From the NCBI RefSeq assembly GCF_018588945.1, contig NZ_JAFIWA010000006.1, forward strand, positions 186,001 to 250,000: a stretch of 64,000 nt of DNA, given 5' to 3'. Below, piece by piece: positions 52,036-60,916 of the stretch; the stretch's first letter is position 1; every line of letters begins with the position of its first letter. The stretch comes from Microbacterium flavescens (GTDB lineage: Bacteria; Actinomycetota; Actinomycetes; Actinomycetales; Microbacteriaceae). Both the position numbers and the translations under genes were made by a program. A model generated the notes under the pieces. That model was not told where the DNA came from and searched no databases. It saw only the letters and a list, made by a program, of their open reading frames with translations.

Positions 52036-53265
52036 TCACCACGCGCCGTGACGACTCTCCCAGTCGTCTTCGACGGTGTGCTTGCGCGCCGCGACGACTC
52101 CGGCGGGGATCGCCGACGCCATGACCGCGGCGAGGATGACCAGCGGGATGGTCCATGACCCGGTGAGCTCGTGAATCAGACCGATCCCGAACGGGAACAG
52201 CGCCGCGATCGCGTAGCCGACGCTCTGCACGAAACCGCTGAGGGCCACCGAGCCCTCGTGGGTCCGGGTGCGGAGCCCGAGCAGCACCAGGATCATCGGG
52301 AACAGCAGTGGAGCGAGCCCGAGCAGAGCGACCCACAGCCAGGGCACGGTGGTCGGCGCGAAGAGCAGTCCGGCGATGCCCACGAGTCCGGTCACGACGG
52401 AGACGCCGAACAGCGCGCGGGTCGCGTTCCCGCGCGTCACCAGCAGCGGCACGAGCAGCGACACCGGCAGGCCCATGAAGGCGAAGAGCGAGAGCAGCAT
52501 CCCCGCGACCGCCGGTGTGACGCCGGCGACTTCGATGAGGATCGTCGGCAGCCACACGAACGCCGTGTACGCGAGCGAGCTCGACACCGCGAAGCCGACC
52601 ATGAGAGCCCACGCGAGCGGCAGCCGCCACATGCGGCTGAGCACGCCGGGCGGGGGCTGCTCGATGTCGTCGTCCGCGGTCGCCGCGCGGCGGCGCGCAG
52701 CCAGCCCGATCCAGGGCACCATCGCCAGCACGGCGAAGAAGGCCCACAGTCCCAGCGAGAGGCGCCAGCCCGCAGCGTCCGCCACCGGCACGGCGACGAG
52801 GGGCGGCACGAACGTCGCCACGGCCATCGTCGTCGAGAACACCGTCGTGAGCAGGCCGATGCGATCGGGGAAGTACCGCTTCACGAGCGGGGGCAGCAGG
52901 ATGTTGCCGGTGCCGACGGCCGCGAAGATGAGCGCGGTGCCGGCCAGCAGCAGCCCCGAGTTCGGCGCGAGCGCGCGCGCGATCAGCCCGAGGGTCACCA
53001 CCGCCATCGCCGCCACGGCGAGGCGTTCGAGGCCGAAGCGGCGCTCCAGCGCCGGGGTGAGGAGCCCGAAGATCGCGTAGCAGACCGGCGGCGCGGTGCC
53101 GATGAGCCCGATCACCGCGGACGGCACGTCGTACTCGGCCGAGATGTGGTCGAACAGCGGCGACAGCGAGGCGACCGCCGAGCGCAGCGAGAAGGCGAAG
53201 AGGACGATCCCGACGAGGGCGAGTGCGCGTCCCTGCCAGAGCGGGCGGGCAGGAGAAGGACTCAC
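52036..53265 (-). CDS. MFS transporter, CynX/NimT-like
   Basis: 409 residues and 12 membrane helices. LFAFSLRSAVASLSPLFDHI, GLIGTAPPVCYAIFGLLTP and VGTGNILLPPLVKRYFPDRI (motif typical of the CynX group) support the family call. Start is GTG 53265, eight bases after TAGGCT on the minus strand, thus leaderless. CynX-type proteins are poorly characterised; cyanate or nitroimidazole-like compounds have been proposed for relatives. It is not linked to the adjacent purine genes by sequence. Confidence 0.88.
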   Translation of the reverse strand: MSPSPARPLWQGRALALVGIVLFAFSLRSAVASLSPLFDHISAEYDVPSAVIGLIGTAPPVCYAIFGLLTPALERRFGLERLAVAAMAVVTLGLIARALAPNSGLLLAGTALIFAAVGTGNILLPPLVKRYFPDRIGLLTTVFSTTMAVATFVPPLVAVPVADAAGWRLSLGLWAFFAVLAMVPWIGLAARRRAATADDDIEQPPPGVLSRMWRLPLAWALMVGFAVSSSLAYTAFVWLPTILIEVAGVTPAVAGMLLSLFAFMGLPVSLLVPLLVTRGNATRALFGVSVVTGLVGIAGLLFAPTTVPWLWVALLGLAPLLFPMILVLLGLRTRTHEGSVALSGFVQSVGYAIAALFPFGIGLIHELTGSWTIPLVILAAVMASAIPAGVVAARKHTVEDDWESRHGAW

Positions 53266-53308
53266 CGGTCAAGCCTAGGGGCGACCGAAGGCCTCGGCTC
53301 GCCGCGCG

Positions 53309-54769
53309 TCACGACTCCTGCGAGCCCTCGACCCAGGCCAGGTACTCCTCCGACACGGTGCCCGTGATGTAGCGGCCGTCGAAGCAGCTCATGTCGAGGT
53401 CGTCCACGTCGGAGCCCTCCAGGATCGCCGCCTTCAGATCCTCGACCTCCTGGTAAACCATGTAGTCGGCGCCCAGCTCCTCGGCGATCTCGGGGATCGT
53501 TCGGCCGTGGGCCACGAGCTCGTGACGCGACGGCATGTTGATGCCGTAGACGTGCGGGTAGCGCACGGGCGGGGCGGCCGACGCGAATGTGACGCTCTTG
53601 GCTCCGGCATCCCGCGCCATCTGGATGATCTCCTTGGACGTCGTCCCGCGCACGATCGAGTCGTCGATGAGGAGCACGTTCTTGCCCTTGAACTCGCTCG
53701 ACATCGCGTTGAGCTTCTGGCGCACGCTCTTCTTGCGCACCGCATGCCCGGGCATGATGAACGTGCGCCCGACGTAGCGGTTCTTGTAGAAGCCCTCGCG
53801 GTACTCGATGCCGAGCTTGCGGGCGACCTGCATGGCCGCCGGCCGCGACGAGTCGGGGATCGGCATGACGACGTCGATCGCATCCTTCGGCGTGTACTTG
53901 GCGATCGTGTCGGCCAGGCGCTCGCCCATGCGCAGGCGCGCCTCGTAGACGGAGATGCCGTTCATGACCGAGTCGGGACGGGCGAGGTACACGTACTCGA
54001 ACGAGCACGGCACGAGCTTCGGGTCGGCCGCGCACTGACGGGTGTGGAGGTGGCCGTCGAGGTCGATGAAGACCGCTTCGCCGGGGTCGACGTCGCGGAC
54101 GACCTCGAACTCACCGTTCTCGAGCACGAGCGACTCGCTCGTGACGACCCACTCGTAGCTGCCGTCCTCGTTCTTGCGCGTGCCGAGGATGAGCGGCCGG
54201 ATGCCGAACGGGTCGCGGAAGGCGAGAAGGCCATAGCCGGCGATCAGCGCGATCGCGGCGTACGAGCCCTCGACGCGCTCGTGCACCCGGCTGACGGCCT
54301 GGAAGACCTGGTCGGGCTCCAGCTCGACGCCGGAGATCGCGCCCTGCAGCTCGTTGGCCAGCACGTTGACCAGGAGCTCGGTGTCGGACGAGGTGTTGAG
54401 GTGCCGGCGGTCCTTGTGGAACAGCTCGTCGGTGAGCTCGCGGGTGTTGGTGAGGTTGCCGTTGTGCACGAGGACGATGCCGTACGGCGCGTTCACGTAG
54501 AAGGGCTGCGCCTCCTCCTCGCTCGAGGCCGTGCCCTTCGTCGCGTAGCGCACGTGCCCGAGGCCGAGGTTGCCGAGCAGCGCGCGCATGTCGCGCGTGC
54601 GGAACGCCTCGCGCACCTGCCCCTTCTCCTTGTGCACGTGGAAGACGCCGTTGGTCTCGGCCGTCGCGATGCCTGTGGAGTCCTGGCCGCGGTGCTGCAG
54701 CAGGAGGAGCGAGTCGTAGATCTCCTGGTTGACGTTGCCCCTGCCGACCATCCCGACGATTCCGCACAT
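53309..54769 (-). CDS. purF: amidophosphoribosyltransferase
   Basis: 486 residues. First committed step of purine synthesis: PRPP and glutamine to phosphoribosylamine. Cys2 (MCGIVGMVG) is the N-terminal nucleophile of the glutaminase part; LLLLQHRGQDSTGIAT and GHVRYATKG follow. The PRTase part has GIEYREGFYKNRYVGRTFI and the PRPP loop NVLLIDDSIVRGTT. No propeptide or cluster Cys pattern is apparent, so it is the E. coli-like type. Six bases separate it from the purM stop upstream; the two form an operon in the order purM, purF. Confidence 0.97.
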   Translation of the reverse strand: MCGIVGMVGRGNVNQEIYDSLLLLQHRGQDSTGIATAETNGVFHVHKEKGQVREAFRTRDMRALLGNLGLGHVRYATKGTASSEEEAQPFYVNAPYGIVLVHNGNLTNTRELTDELFHKDRRHLNTSSDTELLVNVLANELQGAISGVELEPDQVFQAVSRVHERVEGSYAAIALIAGYGLLAFRDPFGIRPLILGTRKNEDGSYEWVVTSESLVLENGEFEVVRDVDPGEAVFIDLDGHLHTRQCAADPKLVPCSFEYVYLARPDSVMNGISVYEARLRMGERLADTIAKYTPKDAIDVVMPIPDSSRPAAMQVARKLGIEYREGFYKNRYVGRTFIMPGHAVRKKSVRQKLNAMSSEFKGKNVLLIDDSIVRGTTSKEIIQMARDAGAKSVTFASAAPPVRYPHVYGINMPSRHELVAHGRTIPEIAEELGADYMVYQEVEDLKAAILEGSDVDDLDMSCFDGRYITGTVSEEYLAWVEGSQES

Positions 54770-54775
54770 GGGGTG

Positions 54776-55930
54776 TTACTTCGCTCCGTTGTTCTCGCTG
54801 TATGCGCCGACGAGGCGCACGGCGCCGCCGTCGACGCCCTTGGCGCCCTGCTCGAACTCGCCCTCCGGCCGGCTGCCACCGCGCACCACGCCGACCTGCC
54901 AGGTCGCGATGCCCTCGTGAGAGAGAGCGGATGCCGCGGCCTCCGCCTTCTCGGCGGCCACGACCGCGAGGAAGCCGATGCCGAGGTTCCACGTTCCCTC
55001 GGTCGACTGAAGATCGAGGTCGCCGAGGTCGGCGAGCACGCGGAAGACGGGCGGCGGCGACCAGGTCGACCGGTCGACCTCGACCCACGTGCCCTGCGGC
55101 AGCACGCGCGCGAGGTTGGCCGCGATGCCGCCGCCCGTGACGTGGCTGAGGGCGTGCACGGCGTCCTTCGTCTCGGCGATGAGGCGCAGGAGCGGCTGGG
55201 CGTAGAGGCGGGTGGGCTCGAGCAGCGCCTCGCCCCACGTGATGCCGTCGGTGCCGAGGTCGGCGGCGCGATCGCCGTACTGGATGCCGGCGCCGGCGAC
55301 GATGTGCCGCACGAGCGAGTAGCCGTTGGAGTGGAGGCCCGAGCTGGCGAGTGCGAGGACGACGTCGCCGTCGCGCACGTGGTCGGCACCGAGGACGCGG
55401 CCGGCCTCGACGACGCCCGTCGCCGCACCTGCCACGTCGTAGTCGTTGATGCCGAGCAGGCCGGGGTGCTCAGCGGTCTCGCCGCCGATCAGCGCGGTGC
55501 CGGTCTCGTGGCAGCCGGCGGCGATGCCGCGGACGATGTCGGCGATGCGCTCGGGGAAGACCTTGCCGCATGCGATGTAGTCGGTCATGAAGAGCGGCTT
55601 CGCACCGACCACGACGATGTCGTCGACGACCATGCCGACGAGGTCGAGGCCGATGGTGTCGTGCTTGTCGATCGCCTGGGCGATCGCGACCTTGGTGCCG
55701 ACGCCGTCGGTGCTCGTGGCGAGGAGCGGCTTGTCGTACGCCTTGAACGCCGACGCGTCGAACAGGCCGGCGAATCCGCCGACTCCGCCCAGGACCTCGG
55801 GCCCGTGGGTACGGCGGACGGCCGACTTCATCAGCTCAACGGCGAGGTCGCCAGCGGCGGTGTCGACTCCGGCGGCGGTATAGGGGTTCACCGGCGTGGA
55901 GGAGGGGGCATCGGGCGAAGAGGAGGCCAC
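54776..55930 (-). CDS. purM: phosphoribosylformylglycinamidine cyclo-ligase
   Basis: 384 residues. ATP-dependent ring closure to AIR, fifth step of purine synthesis. NPYTAAGVDTAAGDLAVELM, TSTDGVGTKVAIAQA, GETAEHPGLLG and HVTGGGIAANLARVLP are the PurM signatures. Start GTG 55930 is six bases after TAGGCT (minus), so leaderless. A Ser/Pro-rich extension of 14 residues precedes the core. Followed by purF six bases on, in one operon. Confidence 0.97.
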   Translation of the reverse strand: MASSSPDAPSSTPVNPYTAAGVDTAAGDLAVELMKSAVRRTHGPEVLGGVGGFAGLFDASAFKAYDKPLLATSTDGVGTKVAIAQAIDKHDTIGLDLVGMVVDDIVVVGAKPLFMTDYIACGKVFPERIADIVRGIAAGCHETGTALIGGETAEHPGLLGINDYDVAGAATGVVEAGRVLGADHVRDGDVVLALASSGLHSNGYSLVRHIVAGAGIQYGDRAADLGTDGITWGEALLEPTRLYAQPLLRLIAETKDAVHALSHVTGGGIAANLARVLPQGTWVEVDRSTWSPPPVFRVLADLGDLDLQSTEGTWNLGIGFLAVVAAEKAEAAASALSHEGIATWQVGVVRGGSRPEGEFEQGAKGVDGGAVRLVGAYSENNGAK

Positions 55931-55985
55931 GTATCCAGCCTACCGGCGCGCTGAGCGAGCGGATGCCGCGTGACGGCCCTCCGTC

Positions 55986-56041
55986 GAGTGTCCAGGGCAC
56001 GCCGCGCCGCCGGGTCGGGCGACGGCGCGTCCTGGACTCTC
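55986..56041. repeat. imperfect hairpin, arms GAGTGTCCAGG / CCTGGACTCTC
   Basis: Eleven-base arms with one mismatch, plus inner GGC/GCC pairs, in the divergent gap between purM and the 203-residue gene. It is not similar to families A or B. A structural or regulator-binding role cannot be told. Confidence 0.5.
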
Positions 56042-56115
56042 AACCGGAGGGGGAAGGGCGATTCGGCAGGCGGGAGAACGGGCTCGATGGGAGTGGCCGG
56101 TTCTAGAATGGCGAC

Positions 56116-56727
56116 ATGGGCGGCACCGGTGCTCCGGAATGGCTGATCCGCGAAGACGCGGGTCAGCCCGTCCTTCTTGCGCTCTATCTTCGGCAGGTGC
56201 TGGGCATCCGCTCCCCTGACGAGCTGCCGTATCTGCGAGGCATCCCACCGCGCGTCAACGACCGGCCCGAAGACGCCCAGGCGCTCCTCGAACGGCAGTG
56301 GCGCGAGTATTGGGCGATGACGGTCGAGCCGCAGGCGCACCCGTCGCCGGTTCCACTCGACCTCGTCGAGGGGTACGACACGCTGCTCGCCCTTCCGTCC
56401 CACGGAGCAGAGGCGCTGCGCGCGGCCGTCGCACCGCACTCCGCCGAGGCGCTGGCTTTCTCGCAGTCGGCCCATGCCCGCTACCGCCGGGATGCCAGCC
56501 CGGGGTCGGGCACGGCGTACCGGGCGTACGCGAGCGCGATCGCCGAGCACGAACGGCAGATCGGCCGTCGCGCCCACTCGTTCGAGCTCAACGTGCAGGT
56601 GCTCCCGCTGAATCAGCGAGGAGTGTGGTGGATCGGCTCGCTCACGATCGCCGTCACCGACGGCCTGCGCGGAGACGTCGCGGCGTTCGACGCCGCCATC
56701 CATCCGATCATCGCCGAACTGGCCTGA
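56116..56727 (+). CDS. conserved-looking hypothetical protein, 203 residues
   Basis: No signal peptide or helix. Notable patches: GAPEWLIREDAGQPVLLALYLRQ cut short after a hydrophobic start, LERQWREYWAMTVEPQAHPS, HERQIGRRAHSFELNVQVLPL and GVWWIGSLTIAVTDGLRGD. I do not recognise the family. ATG 56116 follows TAGAAT by six bases, indicating a leaderless transcript. It is divergent from purM, so a purine link would be only by neighbourhood. Confidence 0.7.
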   Translation: MGGTGAPEWLIREDAGQPVLLALYLRQVLGIRSPDELPYLRGIPPRVNDRPEDAQALLERQWREYWAMTVEPQAHPSPVPLDLVEGYDTLLALPSHGAEALRAAVAPHSAEALAFSQSAHARYRRDASPGSGTAYRAYASAIAEHERQIGRRAHSFELNVQVLPLNQRGVWWIGSLTIAVTDGLRGDVAAFDAAIHPIIAELA

Positions 56728-56739
56728 GGCCGGCCGGGG

Positions 56740-57075
56740 TCAGAGCGCGCGGTCGTCCTCGTCGGACTGCACCGACTCGTGGTCGACCGTGACCTCCCGC
56801 GTGTGCGCGCTCGAGCGCCGGTCGAACCAGAGGGCCACGAGCCCGGCCAGCGCGAGCCCGACGGGGATGCAGATGAGCAGGAGGAAGCCGAAGACCTGTC
56901 CCTGCGAGTAGACGAGGCCGGTGTTGGGGCTCTTCTCGGCCGATCCGTCGAACGCGAAGGTGAGGATCATCGCGACGACGACGCCGAGGGCTGCGCCGGC
57001 GAGGAGGAACACCGCGATCTTCGGCGCGCGGCGCACGCGCACGGTCTCGATGTGGTCCTCGACGTGATCCGGCAT
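56740..57075 (-). CDS. small two-helix membrane protein
   Basis: 111 residues with a polar N-terminus (DHVEDHIETVRVRRAPK), helix 1 IAVFLLAGAALGVVVAMIL, an outside loop with EKSPNTGLVYSQG, helix 2 FGFLLLICIPVGLALAGLVA and a charged C-terminal tail (DHESVQSDEDDRAL). Family not known to me. Start ATG 57075. It is convergent with the 203-residue gene. Confidence 0.7.
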   Translation of the reverse strand: MPDHVEDHIETVRVRRAPKIAVFLLAGAALGVVVAMILTFAFDGSAEKSPNTGLVYSQGQVFGFLLLICIPVGLALAGLVALWFDRRSSAHTREVTVDHESVQSDEDDRAL

Positions 57076-57116
57076 GGATCCATTGTCCCACTCCTGCCGC
57101 CCGGCGGCGCCTCTGT

Positions 57117-57231
57117 CATCGAGCAAGCGCAGCGTCCCCCGGGTCGTTGGGCGAGCGAAGCGTCCCGCGGGTCGTTGAGCGAGCGCAGCCTCCCCCCGGG
57201 TCGTTGAGCGAGCGAAGCGAGACGAAACGCC
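57117..57231. repeat. family A dispersed repeat cluster
   Basis: Four partial copies of GGGTCGTTGAGCGAGCGAAG in direct order, the last running to GCGAGACGAAACGCCC, in the space upstream of the small membrane gene and downstream of the SCP2-like gene. Confidence 0.8.
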
Positions 57232-57249
57232 CTCTACGCCCGACCGCGC

Positions 57250-57615
57250 TCAAGGCCGCAGCGGCAGGAGGTCCGAGATGTCGGCGCGGGTGCCCGAGGC
57301 GGCGATGCGGCCCTGGGCCGCGGCATCCGTCCACTGTTCTTGTCCTGTCGCGAGCGCGATCCACGTCGCCGGATCCGTCTCCACGACGTTGGGCGGCGTT
57401 CCGCGCGTGTGGCGCGGGCCCTCGACGACCTGCACGGCACCGAAGGGCGGCACGCGCACCTCGACCGAGTTGCCCGGTGCCTTCTCGGCCAGCAGCTGCA
57501 GCAGATAGCGGACTGCGGTCGCCAGATCGGTGCGGTTGGGGAGGGATGCCTCGCCCGCCGCGTGCACGGCTTCGAGGGCGGAGCGTCCCTCGTCCGTCGT
57601 GATCCTTCGCGGCAT
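57250..57615 (-). CDS. sterol carrier (SCP2-like) family protein
   Basis: 121 residues. DLATAVRYLLQLLAEKAPGN, VEVRVPPFGAVQVVEGPRHT, NVVETDPATWIALATGQEQW and ASGTRADISDLLPL fit the bacterial SCP2-like fold, a lipid-binding pocket. ATG 57615 is six bases after TAGCGT, so leaderless. It is divergent from purD and was seen beside purine genes in other actinobacteria as I recall; its ligand is not known. Confidence 0.8.
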   Translation of the reverse strand: MPRRITTDEGRSALEAVHAAGEASLPNRTDLATAVRYLLQLLAEKAPGNSVEVRVPPFGAVQVVEGPRHTRGTPPNVVETDPATWIALATGQEQWTDAAAQGRIAASGTRADISDLLPLRP

Positions 57616-57728
57616 GACTCAACGCTACGCCGTGCCCACCCCGAGGGATCCGGCCACGCCGCTTTGTCCGGTTCCCGCGTCTCCCGGATCGCCGAAACGG
57701 AACGGATGGCCCTCGGTAGGCTGGTCGG

Positions 57729-59000
57729 GTGAAGATCCTGGTACTCGGCTCGGGCGCGCGCGAGCACGCCATCATCCTCGCGCTGCGCTCGGAGGACACC
57801 GAGCACGAGATCTTCGCCGCCCCCGGCAATGCCGGCATCGCGCAGGACGCCGAGGTCGTCCCGCTCGACGCGAACGACCCCGCCGCGGTCACGGTCTTCG
57901 CCAACGAGCGCGCCGTCGACCTCGTGGTGATCGGACCCGAGGCTCCGCTCGTCGCGGGCGTCGCCGACGCCCTGCGCGAGCGCGGCATCCCGGTGTTCGG
58001 CCCGGGCAAGGCGGCGGCACAGCTCGAGGGCTCGAAGGCCTTCGCCAAGCGCATCATGGATGCCGCGGGCGTACCCACCGGTCGTGCGCTCCGCGCCACG
58101 AACCGCGCCGAGCTCGAGGCCGCGCTCGACGACCTCGGCTCCCCCTACGTCGTGAAGGCCGACGGCCTGGCCGCCGGCAAGGGCGTCATCGTGACCGAGG
58201 ATCGCGACGCTGCGCTCGCGCACGCCGACGCCTATCTGCCCACCGGCCCGGTGCTCGTCGAGGAGTTCCTCGCCGGCCCCGAGGTGTCGCTGTTCTTCCT
58301 GAGCGACGGCGACCACGTGCTGCCACTCAGCCCGGCGCAGGATTACAAGCGCCTGCTCGACGCCGACGCCGGGCCCAACACCGGCGGCATGGGCGCGTAC
58401 TCGCCGCTGCCGTGGCTGTCGGAGCGCTTCGGGGGCGAGGACGAGTTCGTCGACCTCGTCACGCGCGAGGTCGCCGAGCCGGTGATCCGTCGGCTGGACG
58501 CCGAAGGTACGCCGTTCATCGGCCTCCTCTACGCCGGCCTCATCCTGACGGACGCCGGCGTCAAGGTCATCGAGTTCAACGCCCGGTTCGGCGACCCCGA
58601 GACGCAGGTCGTGCTGCCCCGGCTGGTCGACCCGCTGTCCGAGCTGCTGCTGGCCGCGGCATCCGGCAATCTCGAAAGCCGCCCGCGGCCGGCGTTCGCC
58701 GACGCGGTCGCCGTGACCGTCGTGCTCGCGAGCGAGGGTTACCCCCAGTCGCCCGTGACGGGGCGGCCGTTGACCGGATTGGATGCCGCAGCCGCGGTCG
58801 AGGGCGTGCACCTCGCGCACGCGGCCACGGCAGAGACGGGCGGCGAGCTCATCGCGACGGGCGGTCGCGTGCTGAATGTGGTGGGGCTGGGCACGACCTT
58901 CGCCGAGGCTCGGGATCGGGTCTACCGCGCCGTCGCCGCCATCGGTCTCGAGGGCGGGCAGCACCGCACCGACATCGCCGCGCGTGTGGTCGAGGACTGA
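57729..59000 (+). CDS. purD: phosphoribosylamine--glycine ligase
   Basis: 423 residues, GAR synthetase, second step of purine synthesis. [16 protein letters not shown] at the start, [17 protein letters not shown]-grasp [16 protein letters not shown] and [17 protein letters not shown]. Start is GTG 57729, six bases after TAGGCT, so leaderless. Ends before a repeat-rich gap. A normal, full-length gene. Confidence 0.97.
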   Translation: MKILVLGSGAREHAIILALRSEDTEHEIFAAPGNAGIAQDAEVVPLDANDPAAVTVFANERAVDLVVIGPEAPLVAGVADALRERGIPVFGPGKAAAQLEGSKAFAKRIMDAAGVPTGRALRATNRAELEAALDDLGSPYVVKADGLAAGKGVIVTEDRDAALAHADAYLPTGPVLVEEFLAGPEVSLFFLSDGDHVLPLSPAQDYKRLLDADAGPNTGGMGAYSPLPWLSERFGGEDEFVDLVTREVAEPVIRRLDAEGTPFIGLLYAGLILTDAGVKVIEFNARFGDPETQVVLPRLVDPLSELLLAAASGNLESRPRPAFADAVAVTVVLASEGYPQSPVTGRPLTGLDAAAAVEGVHLAHAATAETGGELIATGGRVLNVVGLGTTFAEARDRVYRAVAAIGLEGGQHRTDIAARVVED

Positions 59001-59025
59001 CGCGGGCTCAGGTCGCGGGGACGGC

Positions 59026-59060
59026 GCGTTTCGTCTCGCTGCGCTCGCTCAACGACCGGG
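59026..59060 (+). repeat. family A repeat, single copy
   Basis: GCGTTTCGTCTCGCTGCGCT...CAACGACCGGG, 26 bases after purD. A second single copy is at 59219-59253. The two flank the family B hairpins in this 270-base gap. Confidence 0.8.
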
Positions 59061-59073
59061 GTGACGGGTCGCT

Positions 59074-59203
59074 TCAACCGCGCCGTTCTGCGGCCTCGCG
59101 CTCTTCGTGGCGCAATTCGGCGCGGCTGAGCCGAGGAACTGAACGTCCAACCGCGGCATCCTGCGCCTGCCGGGTCGCGACGCACGCACATCGGCGCGGT
59201 TGA
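59074..59203. repeat. family B hairpin repeats, two copies
   Basis: Copy 1: TCAACCGCGCCG (59074-59085) and CGGCGCGGCTGA (59118-59129). Copy 2: CCAACCGCGGCATC (from 59147) and TCGGCGCGGTTGA (to 59203). Both share the inner CTGCG...CGCA pair of the copy at 18566. No gene is visible in this stretch. Confidence 0.7.
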
Positions 59204-59218
59204 ACGACCGGGGAGGAC

Positions 59219-59253
59219 GCGTTTCGTCTCGCTGCGCTCGCTCAACGACCGGG
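59219..59253 (+). repeat. family A repeat, single copy
   Basis: Same unit and orientation as the copy at 59026, 18 bases before the end of the MFS gene (minus strand). Confidence 0.8.
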
Positions 59254-59270
59254 CGGGGTTGAACCGGGGG

Positions 59271-60833
59271 CTACGCCGCTTCCTCGGCGGCCTTCCACTC
59301 GGAGGTCGGCATCGGCGACGGGCGGCGCAGGAACAGCACAGCGACCACGCCGATCAGCAGCACGGCCGCCGGCAGCAGGATCGCCTGCGACATCGCGGCC
59401 GAGAACGGCTCCGCGACCTGCGGCGGCAGCGCGCCCTCGTCGAAGCCGACCGAGGCATCGGCCGCTCCGGGGAGGTTCGCCTCGAGGCGTGCCTGCATGA
59501 AGGCGGCGATCGAAGCCGAGCCGAGCACCGAGCCGATGGTGCGCATCGTGTTGTAGATGCCCGCCCCGGCGCCGGCCTGGCGTGGAGCGAGGTTGCGCGT
59601 GGCGGTGGTCGCGAGGGGGCCCCACATGCCCGCGTTGCCGACGCCCATGATGAAGGACGGGATCAGGAACGCCCAAATCGGGGTGTCGAGGTTCATCAGA
59701 GCGGAGTAGAGCACGAGCGATCCGGTCACCAGCAGCAGGCCGGGCACGAGCAGCACGCGCGGATCGGTGCGGTCGAGCCAGCGCCCGGCGAGCGGCGAGA
59801 GCACCCCGGCGGCCACGGCCATCGGCACCAGCAGCAGCGCCGACTCGGTCGGCGTCAGCCCGCGGCCGAGCTGGATGAAGAACATGAGCGGCAGCGACAT
59901 GCTCGTCACGGTGAAGCCCACCGTTGCGATCCCGACGTTCGCCACCGAGAAATTGCGGTCGCGGAACAGCTCGAGCGGCACGAGCGCCTCGCTCTTCGTC
60001 TTCGCCTGCTGCCAGATGAAGAGGGCGAGCACGATGACGCCGGCGATGATCAGCCCCCACACCGTGATGGGGCCCCAGATGACGCCCCAGTCGTAGGTCT
60101 CACCCTCCTGCAGGCCGAACACGATGAGGAAGAGCGCGAGGGCGCTGAGCACGACGCCCACCATGTCGAACTTGTGCGGGTGCGTCTCGAGCCTCGGGAC
60201 GAGGATCCACGCGAGCACGAAGCCGACGATCCCGACGGGGATGTTGATGAAGAAGATCCACTCCCACCCGAAGCCGTCGACGAGCAGGCCGCCGGCGAGC
60301 GGTCCGACGAGCATCGCGACGCCTGAGGTGGCGCCCCACAGTCCCATCGCCGCACCGCGCTGGTTCGGCGGGAAGGTGCGGGTGATGACGGCCATCGTCT
60401 GCGGCGTCATCATCGCCGCACCGAGTCCCTGCACCGCGCGGAATGCGATGAGCGCCCCGAGCGTCGGCGACAGTCCGCACGCGAGCGAGGCGAGCGTGAA
60501 CACGGCGAGGCCGATGAGGTAGATGGTCTTCGGTCCGAACCGGTCGCCCAGGCGGCCGGTGATCAGCAGCGGCACCGCGTAGGCGAGGAGGTACGCCGAG
60601 GTCACCCACACGACGTTGTCCAGGTTGTTGGTCTCGGGGTCGAGCGCCGCCTTGATCGCCGGGTTGGCCACCGACACGATCGTCGTGTCGACCAGGATCA
60701 TGAAGAAGCCGATCACCAGCGCCCAGAGCGCCGGCCAGGCGCTGCGCGGAGCTTTGCCGTCGCCGGCGGGAGAGCCGGACGCGCCCGTCGTGCGGCGTCC
60801 TGCCGTCGATGCCCGGATGGTCGGTTCAGTCAT
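59271..60833 (-). CDS. MFS drug exporter, DHA2 (14-helix) type
   Basis: 520 residues and about 14 helices. FMILVDTTIVSVANPAI (start of helix 1), GRLGDRFGPKTIYLIGL (motif A), GLGAAMMTPQTMAVITRTFP and DGFGWEWIFFINIPVGIVGF (motif C-type region) are typical of QacA/EmrB-type proton antiporters. Exports hydrophobic cationic compounds as a class; the substrate here is not known. ATG 60833 with a TATACG -10 about 30 nt upstream. Confidence 0.93.
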   Translation of the reverse strand: MTEPTIRASTAGRRTTGASGSPAGDGKAPRSAWPALWALVIGFFMILVDTTIVSVANPAIKAALDPETNNLDNVVWVTSAYLLAYAVPLLITGRLGDRFGPKTIYLIGLAVFTLASLACGLSPTLGALIAFRAVQGLGAAMMTPQTMAVITRTFPPNQRGAAMGLWGATSGVAMLVGPLAGGLLVDGFGWEWIFFINIPVGIVGFVLAWILVPRLETHPHKFDMVGVVLSALALFLIVFGLQEGETYDWGVIWGPITVWGLIIAGVIVLALFIWQQAKTKSEALVPLELFRDRNFSVANVGIATVGFTVTSMSLPLMFFIQLGRGLTPTESALLLVPMAVAAGVLSPLAGRWLDRTDPRVLLVPGLLLVTGSLVLYSALMNLDTPIWAFLIPSFIMGVGNAGMWGPLATTATRNLAPRQAGAGAGIYNTMRTIGSVLGSASIAAFMQARLEANLPGAADASVGFDEGALPPQVAEPFSAAMSQAILLPAAVLLIGVVAVLFLRRPSPMPTSEWKAAEEAA

Positions 60834-60916
60834 TGCCCTGCGGCCTTTCGTTGAGCCAGACAGCGTATACCCCTCGCCGGGGCATGGCGTCGGTGGCCGC
60901 GAGTACGGTGACGGTT

